Positions 49,085 to 60,180 are shown, counted from the stretch's first letter. The stretch: 64,000 bases of DNA from Candidatus Aminicenantota bacterium (GCA_003141555.1 PLMN01000019.1:1-64000), one strand, 5' to 3'. Program-made: numbers and translations. The notes: a model not told the origin generated them from the letters alone.

Positions 49085-52000
49085 TCAATCGCGCGCCGCG
49101 CGGAGCGTCACGGGGCCGAGCAGGCCCGACGGAAGCAGCGGCGAATCCTTGGTGAAATGGCGCCACGTGGCGAAGGTCCGCCGCCCGGCCGACGGGCGCG
49201 GCGCGCCCTTCAAGAGCCAGTCCGGCCAGCGGACCAGGCTTCCGTCCTTTGAATATTCGGCGTCGGGCGGCTCCTGCTCGTCGCCGATCAGGCGGTTCGG
49301 CCAGAGATTGGCGACCTCGATTTCCAAGAGGTTGCCCGCAGCCTTGACAGCCGGGGTGATGTCCACTCTCCACGGATCGCACCAGACGACCCCGAGGTCG
49401 CGGCCGTTCAAGAGGACGCGGGCGATGTTTTTCACGACGCCCAGGTCGAGAATAAGGCGCAGGCCGGCACGGCCGGCAAAGGCCCGGGGGAGATCGAACG
49501 TCCGCCGGTAGGTCGCCCGCCCCGAATAATACTTGAGGCCGGGCTCGGGCCGAAGGCTCCAATCGCCGAGCGCGTCAAAGGTGATCTTTGCCGGCCCGCC
49601 CCATTTCGGATCGAAGGAGACGTCCCAAGGCCCCGTCAAGGCGACCGCGTCCTCCCCCGTCGGGAAATTCGGGGCCGGTGTCACGTCCGCCCGGGGAGCC
49701 GTCGCGGGTTCCCGGAAGACGATGAAGAACGATTGGTAGGGCTCGAAGCGCAGGGGCACGGTCATAAGCCCTCCCGTCCTCGAATAGCGGGCGAGATCGC
49801 GGTGCGCCCCGGTCACCGGGTCCCATATCTCGGGACGCTTGTCCTCGACCCGGAAAGCGGCGGTGGTTTCAAGCGCCCGGTCCTGCGGATTGGCCAGGAA
49901 AAAGATGTCGGTCCCGCCGTCCCGGCGATGGATGTAGCGGAGCGGAACCCCGGAAGAAAAATCAAAGGGGACGGACATCCTTTTCAGGACATCCGCGACG
50001 ATCGTGAAATCGCCATACTGGGCAGGCAGGGAGAGGGGCGGCTCGCCGACGGTCCAGATCTTGCCGGTTGAAGCTTCCGGGCTCTTCCCCGGAGGGGCCG
50101 AGGGGGAAGCCGCGGCTGCGCCCGGTCCGCCGCGCACCCAGATGACCCGGCCCCGCCCGAACGAGCGCTCCGTGGCGCGCTCGCCGTCGAGATTCCCCCA
50201 GAGCTCGGCCGCCAAGGCCTTGACCTCGGCGTCGCAGCCGGGGTAGCCCGACAAGGCCGGCGATTTTCGCGGCGGCGGGCCGATGATCGTCGCCCCGGCC
50301 GCGGCGAGGTCGCGCACCTTCCGCAGCAAGGCGGGCGTCATCGTCTCCCGCTCGGGGAGGACGAGGACGCGGTAACTCATGCCGTCGGGAAACGCGATCC
50401 GGCCCTCCTTGACCGAAGCCCTGGCCAGAAGCGTTTCCGGCGCGCAGGCGTCGAAACCGTAGCCGAGCCGGTCGGGAGGATCGCCGCGCAGGGCCGAAGC
50501 GGGCGCCCGGAAAACGTGGGGCGCCCCTTCCGCGACCAGATAGCAGACATCCGCCACGGGCAGCCCCTGCCGGAGGAGATACTGGCTCCGGGCGAGATAA
50601 GCGTGAAACGCGGGAACCATGTCCCACCAGGTCTGGGTGCGCTCCCAGTGAACACCGTAAGGCCCCATGGTCATCCCCGGGGCGAGCCCGAGGCTCGCCT
50701 GGTGCTGGTAGCGGTGGAAGACGATGCGGTTGACCCCCGCGGCCAGGGCCCAGTCCGCGAGCGGCTTGACCGACCCGGGATAGGCCCGCCAGGCCTCCTC
50801 GTCTCCCGAGGTGAACGACTCCGCGGCCATGATCCTCCGCCCGTTCGTGTGGGCGAGGCCGGCGACTTCGATGACGCTGTGGGCCGTGTTGAAGCCATAG
50901 AGCCAGAACTCGCTCATCGGCACGTCGGCCGCGGTGCCGAGGGTCATATCGGCGAGCGGGGTCATGTCGTAGGGCTCGATGGACAGACCGAAGCCATCCT
51001 TGCGGCCGAGCTCGCCGAGGTAGCGGGCGTGATTCTCGACGATCAGCTCCTGGACGGTTTGCCTCAGGTCCCAGAGGAATCGCTCCGAGGTTTCCGCGCT
51101 TTGGACGGCCCGGCCGGCGATCGCCGGGAGATACCGGAGCGGGTCGTATCCGCGGCGCCGGGTGAACTCTCCCCGGAACGCGGCCGTCCAGTTCTGGGAG
51201 CCCATCTCCCAGCTGTCGATATGGAGCATCGTCCAGCCGGCTGCGCCGTCCGTCCGGCGCGGCCCGATCTCGCGCAGGAGCGCCCCGATGAAGGCCTCGT
51301 ACTGGGCATCGAGGGCGGCCTTGTCGAGCTTGTCGCATTCGAGGCCCAGGCCGGGCACGGGCGCGGGGCGGGTGTTGGCCCCGGTGGGGGTCCGCCCGAA
51401 GCGCATGATCGTCCACCGGCCCTCGGGCACGTCCCAAGCGAGACGGCCGTCGGCCCCCAGGCGGGCGCTTAGATCGACGATGCGCGGGGAATCGATCGCC
51501 GCTCCGGCGGGCAGGGCCGGGAAATCCGCGGGCGAGGGCAGGAAGGGCCGGATCCCCTTCTTTGAGGAATAGGGCTCGCGGATGTAGAGAGCCTTCTCGT
51601 CGATGGCCGCGATTGTCCCCCCTGCAGCTGGCGTGGGAAACGCAAGGACGGCGACGTCCCGATAGAACTCGTTCGTCGCCTTCTGAATGGCGGGGGGCAA
51701 CGCGCCGTCCCCGAAATAGGCCGGCCGGCGCTTAGGCCGGGGAAGGACCGCGTCGAACCGCGACGGGCCCGTAACGTCAACGGAGGCGGCGACGATGTGC
51801 TGCATCGATTGCTCGGGCTTGACCCAAGGCCCGCCGCTCCCCGTCCAGCCCGGCCCGGCGTTCAGCGTGATCTGCAACCCCAGGCGCTCGGCTTCGCGGA
51901 CGACATGGGCGAACAGCTTCCGCCATTCCGGACTCATGAACTCGACCGGGCCCCGCGGGACGCCGACGTTCACTTCGCAGATGATCACCCCGCCTAGGCC

Positions 52001-52222
52001 GGCGGCTTTCATCGCCTCGAGGTCGGCCGTGATCCCCTCCCGGGTCAGGTTGCCGTCCATCCACATCCAATAGACCCAGGGCCGGGCCGCATCGGGCGGA
52101 TGGGCGAAATTCTCGGCAAGCTCGTCGGACGGCGCCGGCGCGGGCAAGCCGAGGCCGGAGGCCATCGCGATCAAAGCCAGGGCGCCGAGGACGGATACGA
52201 GAGACGGGCGAAAGCGGGGCAT
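49085..52222 (-). CDS. secreted GH106-type alpha-L-rhamnosidase
   Basis: A 1045-residue exported glycosidase. A signal peptide covers ~residues 1-30. The long (beta/alpha) catalytic part starts with ARPWVYWMWMDGNLTREGIT and has the GH106-like HIDSWEMGSQNWT and AESFTSGDEEAW segments. C-terminal beta-sandwich domains (LILDLGVVKNIARVLLNGRDLG) follow. The start is set to ATG 52222 because AGGAGAG lies 6 nt upstream; two earlier in-frame ATGs lack one. It heads the minus-strand operon GH106 - SSS remnant - kdgK - eda - sdaA and shares a divergent promoter region with the unknown secreted pair. Confidence 0.85.
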   Translation of the reverse strand: MPRFRPSLVSVLGALALIAMASGLGLPAPAPSDELAENFAHPPDAARPWVYWMWMDGNLTREGITADLEAMKAAGLGGVIICEVNVGVPRGPVEFMSPEWRKLFAHVVREAERLGLQITLNAGPGWTGSGGPWVKPEQSMQHIVAASVDVTGPSRFDAVLPRPKRRPAYFGDGALPPAIQKATNEFYRDVAVLAFPTPAAGGTIAAIDEKALYIREPYSSKKGIRPFLPSPADFPALPAGAAIDSPRIVDLSARLGADGRLAWDVPEGRWTIMRFGRTPTGANTRPAPVPGLGLECDKLDKAALDAQYEAFIGALLREIGPRRTDGAAGWTMLHIDSWEMGSQNWTAAFRGEFTRRRGYDPLRYLPAIAGRAVQSAETSERFLWDLRQTVQELIVENHARYLGELGRKDGFGLSIEPYDMTPLADMTLGTAADVPMSEFWLYGFNTAHSVIEVAGLAHTNGRRIMAAESFTSGDEEAWRAYPGSVKPLADWALAAGVNRIVFHRYQHQASLGLAPGMTMGPYGVHWERTQTWWDMVPAFHAYLARSQYLLRQGLPVADVCYLVAEGAPHVFRAPASALRGDPPDRLGYGFDACAPETLLARASVKEGRIAFPDGMSYRVLVLPERETMTPALLRKVRDLAAAGATIIGPPPRKSPALSGYPGCDAEVKALAAELWGNLDGERATERSFGRGRVIWVRGGPGAAAASPSAPPGKSPEASTGKIWTVGEPPLSLPAQYGDFTIVADVLKRMSVPFDFSSGVPLRYIHRRDGGTDIFFLANPQDRALETTAAFRVEDKRPEIWDPVTGAHRDLARYSRTGGLMTVPLRFEPYQSFFIVFREPATAPRADVTPAPNFPTGEDAVALTGPWDVSFDPKWGGPAKITFDALGDWSLRPEPGLKYYSGRATYRRTFDLPRAFAGRAGLRLILDLGVVKNIARVLLNGRDLGVVWCDPWRVDITPAVKAAGNLLEIEVANLWPNRLIGDEQEPPDAEYSKDGSLVRWPDWLLKGAPRPSAGRRTFATWRHFTKDSPLLPSGLLGPVTLRAARD

Positions 52223-52244
52223 GGTCACTCTCCTGAAAAGTCTG

Positions 52245-52273
52245 TTCATAGTATAACCCCGGTGGAGTGTCAA
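52245..52273 (-). promoter_or_regulatory. promoter of the GH106-kdgK-eda-sdaA operon
   Basis: On the minus strand TTGACA (52273-52268), 17-bp spacer, TATGAA (52250-52245), about 23 bp before the ATG. An alternative -10, TATACT, overlaps it. Confidence 0.65.
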
Positions 52274-52333
52274 GAGAACCCGCGCCGGGAACCATCTTTA
52301 GAAAAAGCCGGCCGCCGCGGCGCCTTTGCCTCC

Positions 52334-52363
52334 TTGATTTCCCGTGGGATTATTCATTAGAAT
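52334..52363 (+). promoter_or_regulatory. promoter of the secreted-pair/xylB operon
   Basis: TTGATT, 18-bp spacer, TAGAAT, 54 bp before the first ATG. The 60 bp between this and the divergent promoter is a plausible operator region, but no clear palindrome was found. Confidence 0.55.
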
Positions 52364-52417
52364 GAATTGAATTTTTTCCTTCAGCCCCAACGTCCGTCCG
52401 CTTGGAAAAGGAGGCCC

Positions 52418-54160
52418 ATGAAAAAGATCGCGGCATCCCTCGTCCTAGCCATCATCGCCCTCGTCTCGGCCGCGGCGGCTGAGGAATTCGGCTATCCCGT
52501 GGGCGGCGAGAGCTGGTATTATATCAAAGTCGTCATGGCCGACGCGGCCCCGGCCGGGCCGGGCGTCTGGACGGTCGCCCGGGTCTCGGTCAACGGCCGG
52601 CCCGCCCGGGATTTCGCCGTCCGGCAGGGCGGCAAGGAGCTCCCGAGCGCGGACGTCGACGGGACGAAGCCCTTCGAGCTCAAGGTCCGCTGGAGCTGGG
52701 CCAAGGGCGAGGTCTACGAGATCAAGGCCGAGCTCGAGAACGCCAAAGCGGGGACGAAGGCCGCGGCCGCCTGGAAGGGCCGGGCCGCGGCGGGCAAGGG
52801 ATATTGGAACCCCGCCTGGAAGAATTACCTGGCGCTCGTGGTCTCCGAGGACGACAACATCGAGCGGACGAACCTCCCCGTCCATGCGACCTTCGGCGTC
52901 CTGAGCTCCTACCTCAAATCAACGGACGAGATCCGCCTCGTCCGGGCCGACCGCAAGGGCGACGACGTGGCCTACGCCGAAATCCCCCACCAGGTCTACG
53001 ACGTCCGGACATGGAACGACCCGAAGATCACGGCCCTCGTGGACAAGGACGAGAAGACGGGCAAGACCAGTCCGCGCTACCATCCGACGACATCCTTCAG
53101 CCTGGCCTTCCTGGCGAACCTCAAGCCCAAGGAAAAGGCCACGTATCTCGTCTTCTACAACAATCCCGGCGCCCGGAAGCCGTCGTTCAAGACCGACCTC
53201 AGGGTCACCGGCACCGGCCTGGCCAAGACGATCGAGAACGATTTCTACAAAGTCATCCTCCATCCTCAAAGCGGGACGATCTACGAGGTCGTCGAAAAAT
53301 CCTCGGCCGTCAAGCTCGAGCACAAGCTCGAGACGAACGGCTCGATCCATTGGAACCCCGACGTCTATTCCCCGCCGCACGCCTGGTACCATTGCTCGGA
53401 CTGGGACAATCCGCCCTACACCGAGGACGCCGCGGGACCGATCTTCTATTCCCTGCGACGGGAAGCTCCGCTCGCCCAGCCGCCCGGCGTCCAGGTCGCG
53501 ATCACCTACCGCTTCTACGCGGGCTCGCCGGTCATCATCGCCGAATCGCTGATGGAGATCCGGGACGACATCTTCGTCGAGGCGCTGCGCGACGCCGAGG
53601 TCGTCTTCAACAAGGCGGTCTTCACCCGGGCGGCCGCCCGGACGGTCGAGGGCAAGCTCGAGACCTGGGATTTCGCCTCGACAAAAATGCATCCCCAGCA
53701 CGCCGCCGTCCTCCGGCCGGACACGCCCTGGGTGGCGTTCTACGGCGAGGCGAAGGGCGTCGGGTTCGCCAGCCTGTTCCTCGACCTGTCCCTGCCCAAC
53801 CGCCACGGCGGTCCGGCGTCCCAGCAGCAGCCGTTCCTCTACATCCAGAACGGGCCGTGGTATTACATGTCGCGCGGCTTCGTCTACTCTTTCGCCTCCA
53901 ACAACCAAACCCGGATGCTCGCGGTCAGGGCCGGGAGCGTCTACTATGAGAAGAACGCCTTCGTCCCCTTCGCCTTCAAGAAGGAGGCCGGCTTCGCGGG
54001 GATGCTCGACAAGACCTACGCCATGTGGAAATTCCCCCTCGGCCTTTCGGACGACTTCGAGACATATGCCGAAAGCCCGGAGGGCTGGGTGACGCCGGTC
54101 CTGACCGAGCCCTTCGACGAGGGCGTCAAGGGAGCGATCAGAACGCCCAAAAAGAAATGA
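52418..54160 (+). CDS. secreted protein of unknown family, copy 1 of a tandem pair
   Basis: A 580-residue exported protein. A signal peptide (KKIAASLVLAIIALVSAAAA) is followed by an N-terminal beta-rich domain (~residues 25-130) and a large C-terminal domain. Landmarks of the latter are HPQSGTIYEVVEK, GSIHWNPDVYSPPHAWYHC and GSVYYEKNAFVPF. The same landmarks occur in order in the next gene, so they are paralogues. I do not recognise the family. Position between a rhamnosidase operon and xylulokinase suggests glycan binding or cleavage, which is inference. AAAGGAGG lies before the ATG at 52418; the open frame upstream has no signal sequence. Confidence 0.75.
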   Translation: MKKIAASLVLAIIALVSAAAAEEFGYPVGGESWYYIKVVMADAAPAGPGVWTVARVSVNGRPARDFAVRQGGKELPSADVDGTKPFELKVRWSWAKGEVYEIKAELENAKAGTKAAAAWKGRAAAGKGYWNPAWKNYLALVVSEDDNIERTNLPVHATFGVLSSYLKSTDEIRLVRADRKGDDVAYAEIPHQVYDVRTWNDPKITALVDKDEKTGKTSPRYHPTTSFSLAFLANLKPKEKATYLVFYNNPGARKPSFKTDLRVTGTGLAKTIENDFYKVILHPQSGTIYEVVEKSSAVKLEHKLETNGSIHWNPDVYSPPHAWYHCSDWDNPPYTEDAAGPIFYSLRREAPLAQPPGVQVAITYRFYAGSPVIIAESLMEIRDDIFVEALRDAEVVFNKAVFTRAAARTVEGKLETWDFASTKMHPQHAAVLRPDTPWVAFYGEAKGVGFASLFLDLSLPNRHGGPASQQQPFLYIQNGPWYYMSRGFVYSFASNNQTRMLAVRAGSVYYEKNAFVPFAFKKEAGFAGMLDKTYAMWKFPLGLSDDFETYAESPEGWVTPVLTEPFDEGVKGAIRTPKKK

Positions 54161-55776
54161 ACTCCGCCATGAGAACCCCGACGATCACGAAATCCATCCC
54201 GGGCGTTCTTTTCGCCCTCGCCTTCGCCACCCTCGTCGCGAGCGGCCCGGCGAGGTCCGGTCCTTCGGGATCCAAGCCGGCCCCCCTGGCATTCAACGCG
54301 CCGAGCTACGCCTCGCCATATTTCGAGATCCACGCCCCGTTCGGCATCGAAGGCGAGAAAACTCTGTTCAAGAGCCTGACGATCAACGGCGCCCCCACGG
54401 ACCAGTTTCTGCTCATGAAGGACGGCCAGCCGGTCGACCTGGCCAAAGCCCTGAAGCCCGGCGATTACGATATCGTCCTCAGCTTCGCCTGGCGGTCCGC
54501 CGCACCGTACAAAGCCGCCGCACTCCTCCAGGAGCTCAACGGCAGGGAGACGACCCTGGAGTGGGCCGGGACCTCGCCCGACCAGGGCGGCATCCCCGCG
54601 GGCTGCGAAGAGGGGTTCTACCGCGTCTTCAACGTCGAGGAGACGGCCGGCCTCGAGCGGAAGGGCGAGATCGTCACCTTGACGATCACCAAGTCCAAGA
54701 GCGACGTCGAGATGCAGAACTACCGGATCTACGACGGCCCGGCTCTCGTGCCCTACCAGATCGTCGAAACCCGGGAATCCGTCCCTCCCGCGAGCGAGGC
54801 GAAGACCCAGCCCGTGACCGTGACGATCAAACTCGCCTTGCCCGTCGACGCCGCGGCGAACCAGCGCAAGATCCTGATCCTCCTTAAGGGCGAGGGCGGG
54901 CGGCCGGCCGACGGCGCGTTCGCCGTCGCCGGCGAAGGCCTGGGCAAGACCGTCTCCACGTCCCGGATCGCCCTCGGCTTTCATCCCCAGAGCGGGCAGA
55001 TCAACACCATCGAATACCTCAAGGAGGGAATCAAGCTCCACAACGAGAAGGCCGGGGTCATCCATTGGAACCCGGACGTCTTCGTCCCGGGGATCGCCTG
55101 GGACCATTCGTTCGACTGGAATCCGCCCGAGTCCTTCGCTGAGAAGAACGGCCCCTTCCTCTACCTCAACGCCCGGAAAGGCCCGATGCCCCGGGTCAAG
55201 GACGTCGCCCTCGAGGTGAAATACACGATCATCCGGGACGCGCCCTATTTCATCGTCGAGACCCTGATGACGGTCGGCCGGGATATGGGCGTCGTCGCCC
55301 TGCGCAACGACGAGATGGTCTTCTACAAGCGGCTGTTCGACACGCTGGTCTACAAGGACCGCAAGGACGGCGTCGTCCAGCGGCCGCTCATCGAGCTCCC
55401 CGGCTTCCCCTTCGGCTTGGCCCACATCGCCCCGTCCGAGCTCGACTGGCTGGGGCTGGTCAATACGTTCAACCACTACGGCTTCTTCGGCCTCCGCCTC
55501 CAGGCCGCGGCCGCGAGCCTCGGCGCGGCGGGCGATTTCAGCCACAAAGCCGGGACGTATTTCTACGCTCCGGCCGACGGCGAATACGTCTACTGGGTCC
55601 GGCCCTATCTCTACACGTGGGGAGAATTCCTGACGAGCAATCACCTGACGTTTCTCCCCCAGGGCAGCATCTTCTACGAGAAGAACGCCTACATTCTCCT
55701 GCCCATGAACGACAAGACGCCCGCGGTCCTCGACGAGCTGACCCTCCGGCTCAAGTCCCCCCTGCGGGTGTTCTGA
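54157..55776 (+). CDS. secreted protein of unknown family, copy 2 of a tandem pair
   Basis: A 539-residue (535 from the ATG at 54169) exported protein. A signal peptide (GVLFALAFATLVASG) precedes an N-terminal beta domain with a Cys-containing loop (GCEEGFYRVFNVEE). The C-terminal domain is shared with copy 1 (HPQSGQINTIEYLKEG, GVIHWNPDVFVPGIAWDHS, GSIFYEKNAYILLP). The ATG overlaps the stop of copy 1 (ATGA), so translation is coupled. The shared IHWNPD motif, aromatic and acidic residues could line a sugar site, but no catalytic signature is known to me. Confidence 0.75.
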   Translation: MNSAMRTPTITKSIPGVLFALAFATLVASGPARSGPSGSKPAPLAFNAPSYASPYFEIHAPFGIEGEKTLFKSLTINGAPTDQFLLMKDGQPVDLAKALKPGDYDIVLSFAWRSAAPYKAAALLQELNGRETTLEWAGTSPDQGGIPAGCEEGFYRVFNVEETAGLERKGEIVTLTITKSKSDVEMQNYRIYDGPALVPYQIVETRESVPPASEAKTQPVTVTIKLALPVDAAANQRKILILLKGEGGRPADGAFAVAGEGLGKTVSTSRIALGFHPQSGQINTIEYLKEGIKLHNEKAGVIHWNPDVFVPGIAWDHSFDWNPPESFAEKNGPFLYLNARKGPMPRVKDVALEVKYTIIRDAPYFIVETLMTVGRDMGVVALRNDEMVFYKRLFDTLVYKDRKDGVVQRPLIELPGFPFGLAHIAPSELDWLGLVNTFNHYGFFGLRLQAAAASLGAAGDFSHKAGTYFYAPADGEYVYWVRPYLYTWGEFLTSNHLTFLPQGSIFYEKNAYILLPMNDKTPAVLDELTLRLKSPLRVF

Positions 55777-55858
55777 TGGAATTCGTCGATTTCCGGCCCG
55801 ATTTCTCCCCGTTGAAGAATTGCCGGACAATCGCTTAGCGCGCGGACGGGAGACCAAG

Positions 55859-57376
<1,518 letters not shown>

Positions 57377-57400
57377 GGACGACGCCCGCCAGGGCAACTC

Positions 57401-58459
57401 CTAAAGCCGCCCGTTCTCGTAGCAGGTCTCGTACATCGCCACGACGTTCTCGGGAGGGGTGATGGGCTGGATGTTGTGGCACGGGGCGAGGATGTAGCCG
57501 CCGCCCTCACCCAGGATCCAGAGGTTGTCGAGGACTTCCTGCCGGACGTCCGCGACCGTCCCGAAGGGCAGGGTGAACTGGTTGTCCACGCCGCCGTGGA
57601 GGACGATCCTCGATCCGAAATCCTTCTTGAGGCCCTCGCGCTCCATCCCCGGACACCGCCACTGGAGCGGGTTGAGGAGGTCGATGCCCGCCTCGATCAG
57701 CTCCGGGATGATGCGGCGGCAGCTGCCGTCGTCATGATGATAGGCGTACACTCCCGCCTGGTGAGCCAGGTCGATCATCCGCTTCATCCGCGGCAGCAGG
57801 AATTCCCGGATGTGCTTCAGGGAGAACATGAGATCGGTCTGGCCGCCCAGGTCCTCCGCGACGTACGTGAACGTCAAGCGCCCGGGGACGGTTTCCAGGA
57901 TCCGCCGCGTATCCTCATAGGCGAGACCGAACAGCTTGTCGAGGCAGTAGTGTACGATCTCGGGATTTTCGATGAGATCGATGAACGCCTGCTCCTGGCC
58001 CCGCAGCTTCTTGTAGATCAGGAACGGCTCGGAGCCTCCGCCCTTGAGGGGATAGCCCTCCCAATCCTCGGCCTGACGCCGGAGCGTGCCGTAGTCCCAC
58101 CAATCCGGGCTCGGCCAGGAATAATTCCGCTCGATCTCGGCCACCGAGCCGAATCCGGCCAACGGGTTGGTGATGGTTTCGTCGTAGGCGCCCGACCCGT
58201 AATCGACCCAGCGGATGCGGCAGCCGAAGACGTCGGTCAGGGGTGGAAGCGGAGGGCCGACGTAGGCGGGCTTGAGCTCGGCGGGGAAGTCCACCCGGAG
58301 CTTTTCCAGCATCTCGCGCTTCGTCGCGCAGCCCAGGTGCCTCATGATCCGGAGCGTGGCTTCGTCCGTCCCCCAATAGTCCATGGGAGTCCGGTCGGGC
58401 TTCTCGTGATGGAAGAGCGCCAGCCAGCGCTCCTGGGGGGTCATTGTTTCTCGGTGCAT
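57401..58459 (-). CDS. uroporphyrinogen decarboxylase (URO-D) superfamily protein
   Basis: A 352-residue protein of the URO-D/methyltransferase fold. Conserved parts are ERWLALFHHEKPDRTP at the start, YAYHHDDGSCRRIIPELIEAG in the middle and GGYILAPCHNIQPITPPEN near the end, with Cys and His that could bind zinc as in MtaA/CmuA-type methyltransferases. The Arg-rich N terminus of true uroporphyrinogen decarboxylases is absent, so haem synthesis is unlikely. Related genes are common next to sugar-utilisation genes in several phyla, with no known role. A second ATG at 58444 (MTPQERW) is an alternative start. It converges on xylB. Confidence 0.8.
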   Translation of the reverse strand: MHRETMTPQERWLALFHHEKPDRTPMDYWGTDEATLRIMRHLGCATKREMLEKLRVDFPAELKPAYVGPPLPPLTDVFGCRIRWVDYGSGAYDETITNPLAGFGSVAEIERNYSWPSPDWWDYGTLRRQAEDWEGYPLKGGGSEPFLIYKKLRGQEQAFIDLIENPEIVHYCLDKLFGLAYEDTRRILETVPGRLTFTYVAEDLGGQTDLMFSLKHIREFLLPRMKRMIDLAHQAGVYAYHHDDGSCRRIIPELIEAGIDLLNPLQWRCPGMEREGLKKDFGSRIVLHGGVDNQFTLPFGTVADVRQEVLDNLWILGEGGGYILAPCHNIQPITPPENVVAMYETCYENGRL

Positions 58460-58502
58460 GGGACTTGTCCTTAAGGATCGGATGGCGGGCCGGGCCCGGC
58501 CG

Positions 58503-60098
58503 TCAATTCTTGTGCAGGTCCTTGTGCATGATCCTGCGCGTCGCCACGAGGCGCTGGTCGACGGGCAGGTCGATGAGCAGCGTCTGGTTCATGAACTCGT
58601 CCTTCTCGGCGTCGAGCGAGCGGGCGGCATAGTCGATCACGCTCGCCGGGAAGACGCCGTCGCGCTCGTAGAGGCCGCGCTTGGCGAGCAGGAGCCGTCC
58701 GGACGCGACGCAGCTCGCCGGCAGCTCGGGCAGGCGCTTGAGGAGCTCCGCGTCGTCGAAGATGTTGCCCTTGACGTAGAGGTACTCGGCCAGGTCGAGC
58801 GGCGTCTTGCCCGGGACGAGAATGCTCTTTGCGCCCCCGAATCCCCAGGCCGCGGCCATGGCCAGCCCGGCCAGGAGGAGGTGGACGTTGGCGCTTCCGT
58901 CGGGGCTGCGGAGCTCCACGGTCTGGCGGCTTTCGATCCGGGAGAAGTCCTCGACGTCGCGCGGGTTCACCCGCCGGGAGAGGCCCTGGAGGTTGTTCCA
59001 GCCGAGGGGGACCCGGATCAAGACGCTCCGGTTGAAGTCGCTCCAGCAGATGCGCGTCGGGGCCTCCTGGTGGGGCACGAGGCGGAGATAGGCGGCCGAA
59101 ACCGTGTTGCCGAAGGCGGTCAGGGTGTCGGCGTACTCCAGGAGCCCGCCGATGAGGCGCCGGGCCTCCTCGCTCAGCCGGCCGGCCGCGCCAACCGGGT
59201 TGTCCGCGCCGGTCATGACGCTCCGGCCGTCCCGGGCGAGCTCCATGTGGACATGGAGGCCGTTGCCCGCGACGCCGTCCTCGATCTTCGGAGCGAACGT
59301 GGCCACGCAGCCATGCCGGGCAGCCACGTTGCGGATGATCCAGCGGGCGATAACCAGGTCGTCGGCCATCTCGGCGATCGGCCGGGGCAGGAATTCGATC
59401 TCGAGCTGCTCGGCCCGCCGGCCGTCGATCTCCGGGTTTTCGCTTTGGACGCGGTCCAGGAACCCGACTTCGCTGTGGGCGTACTTGACCGCGCCCGTGA
59501 TCCGGGTGATATGCCGGACCATCTCGTTGAGGATCGGCCCGCTCTTGATGAACGGGCCCGAGCCGTGGTAGCCCTGCTGCTTCGGGGGGACGAACAGGTT
59601 GCCGGCCGCCTCTCCCAGGAGGAAGAACTCGAGCTCGCCCAGGGCGCGCATCTCCAGGCCGGTATTCGCCCGGACGATGCCCGCCGCCCGGGCCAGGACG
59701 TTGTCCGGAGCGAACGGCGCCGGCTCCCCGTCCTTGGTCAGGTAGCGGCAGATGAAGTCCAAGCCGGCATCATCGAAGGGATTGAGGAATGCCGTCCGGT
59801 AGACGGGGACGACATAGAGGTCGGAGACCGCGGCGTCGACCATGCCCTTGAACAAGGAAGAGCCGTCCGCGCGCTCCCCTTCCGCGAGCACGGATTCGGC
59901 CTGGGCGGCGTCCGCCACCGGAATGCGGAGCTCCTTGAGCTTGCCGTCGAGCGCGGTGTAATGGAAGGTGATGCGCTCGATCCCCTTCTCGACGATGACC
60001 CGGAGCAGGTCGGCCCGGGTGAAATCCGCCGGCGGCTTCTGGAGCAGGACGGACAAAGGGTTGGACAGGGCGTAGGGCTCGTTCTTCGTCACGGCCAT
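58503..60098 (-). CDS. glutamine synthetase family protein
   Basis: A 531-residue protein with the GS fold. The N-terminal beta-grasp region ends near ADGSSLFKG, which is the conserved DGSS segment. Active-site strands include GLEMRALGELEFFLL, NGLHVHMEL and RQTVELRSPDGSANVHLLLA with DFNRSVLIRVP before it. The sequence diverges from GlnA at several points, and the family also contains gamma-glutamylpolyamine synthetases, so I do not assign glnA. A promoter (60146-60175) separates it from the DUF1343 gene. Confidence 0.8.
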   Translation of the reverse strand: MAVTKNEPYALSNPLSVLLQKPPADFTRADLLRVIVEKGIERITFHYTALDGKLKELRIPVADAAQAESVLAEGERADGSSLFKGMVDAAVSDLYVVPVYRTAFLNPFDDAGLDFICRYLTKDGEPAPFAPDNVLARAAGIVRANTGLEMRALGELEFFLLGEAAGNLFVPPKQQGYHGSGPFIKSGPILNEMVRHITRITGAVKYAHSEVGFLDRVQSENPEIDGRRAEQLEIEFLPRPIAEMADDLVIARWIIRNVAARHGCVATFAPKIEDGVAGNGLHVHMELARDGRSVMTGADNPVGAAGRLSEEARRLIGGLLEYADTLTAFGNTVSAAYLRLVPHQEAPTRICWSDFNRSVLIRVPLGWNNLQGLSRRVNPRDVEDFSRIESRQTVELRSPDGSANVHLLLAGLAMAAAWGFGGAKSILVPGKTPLDLAEYLYVKGNIFDDAELLKRLPELPASCVASGRLLLAKRGLYERDGVFPASVIDYAARSLDAEKDEFMNQTLLIDLPVDQRLVATRRIMHKDLHKN

Positions 60099-60145
60099 GC
60101 GGCGCGCTCCTTGCCGAGAGATTCGTTTACCGGAGAAAGGCCTTC

Positions 60146-60175
60146 ATTGTAGTGGAAAGGCCGGCCTATTTTCAA
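60146..60175 (-). promoter_or_regulatory. promoter of the GS-family gene
   Basis: On the minus strand TTGAAA (60175-60170), 18-bp spacer, TACAAT (60151-60146), overlapping the gap after the DUF1343 stop. Confidence 0.65.
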
Positions 60176-60180
60176 TCGAA

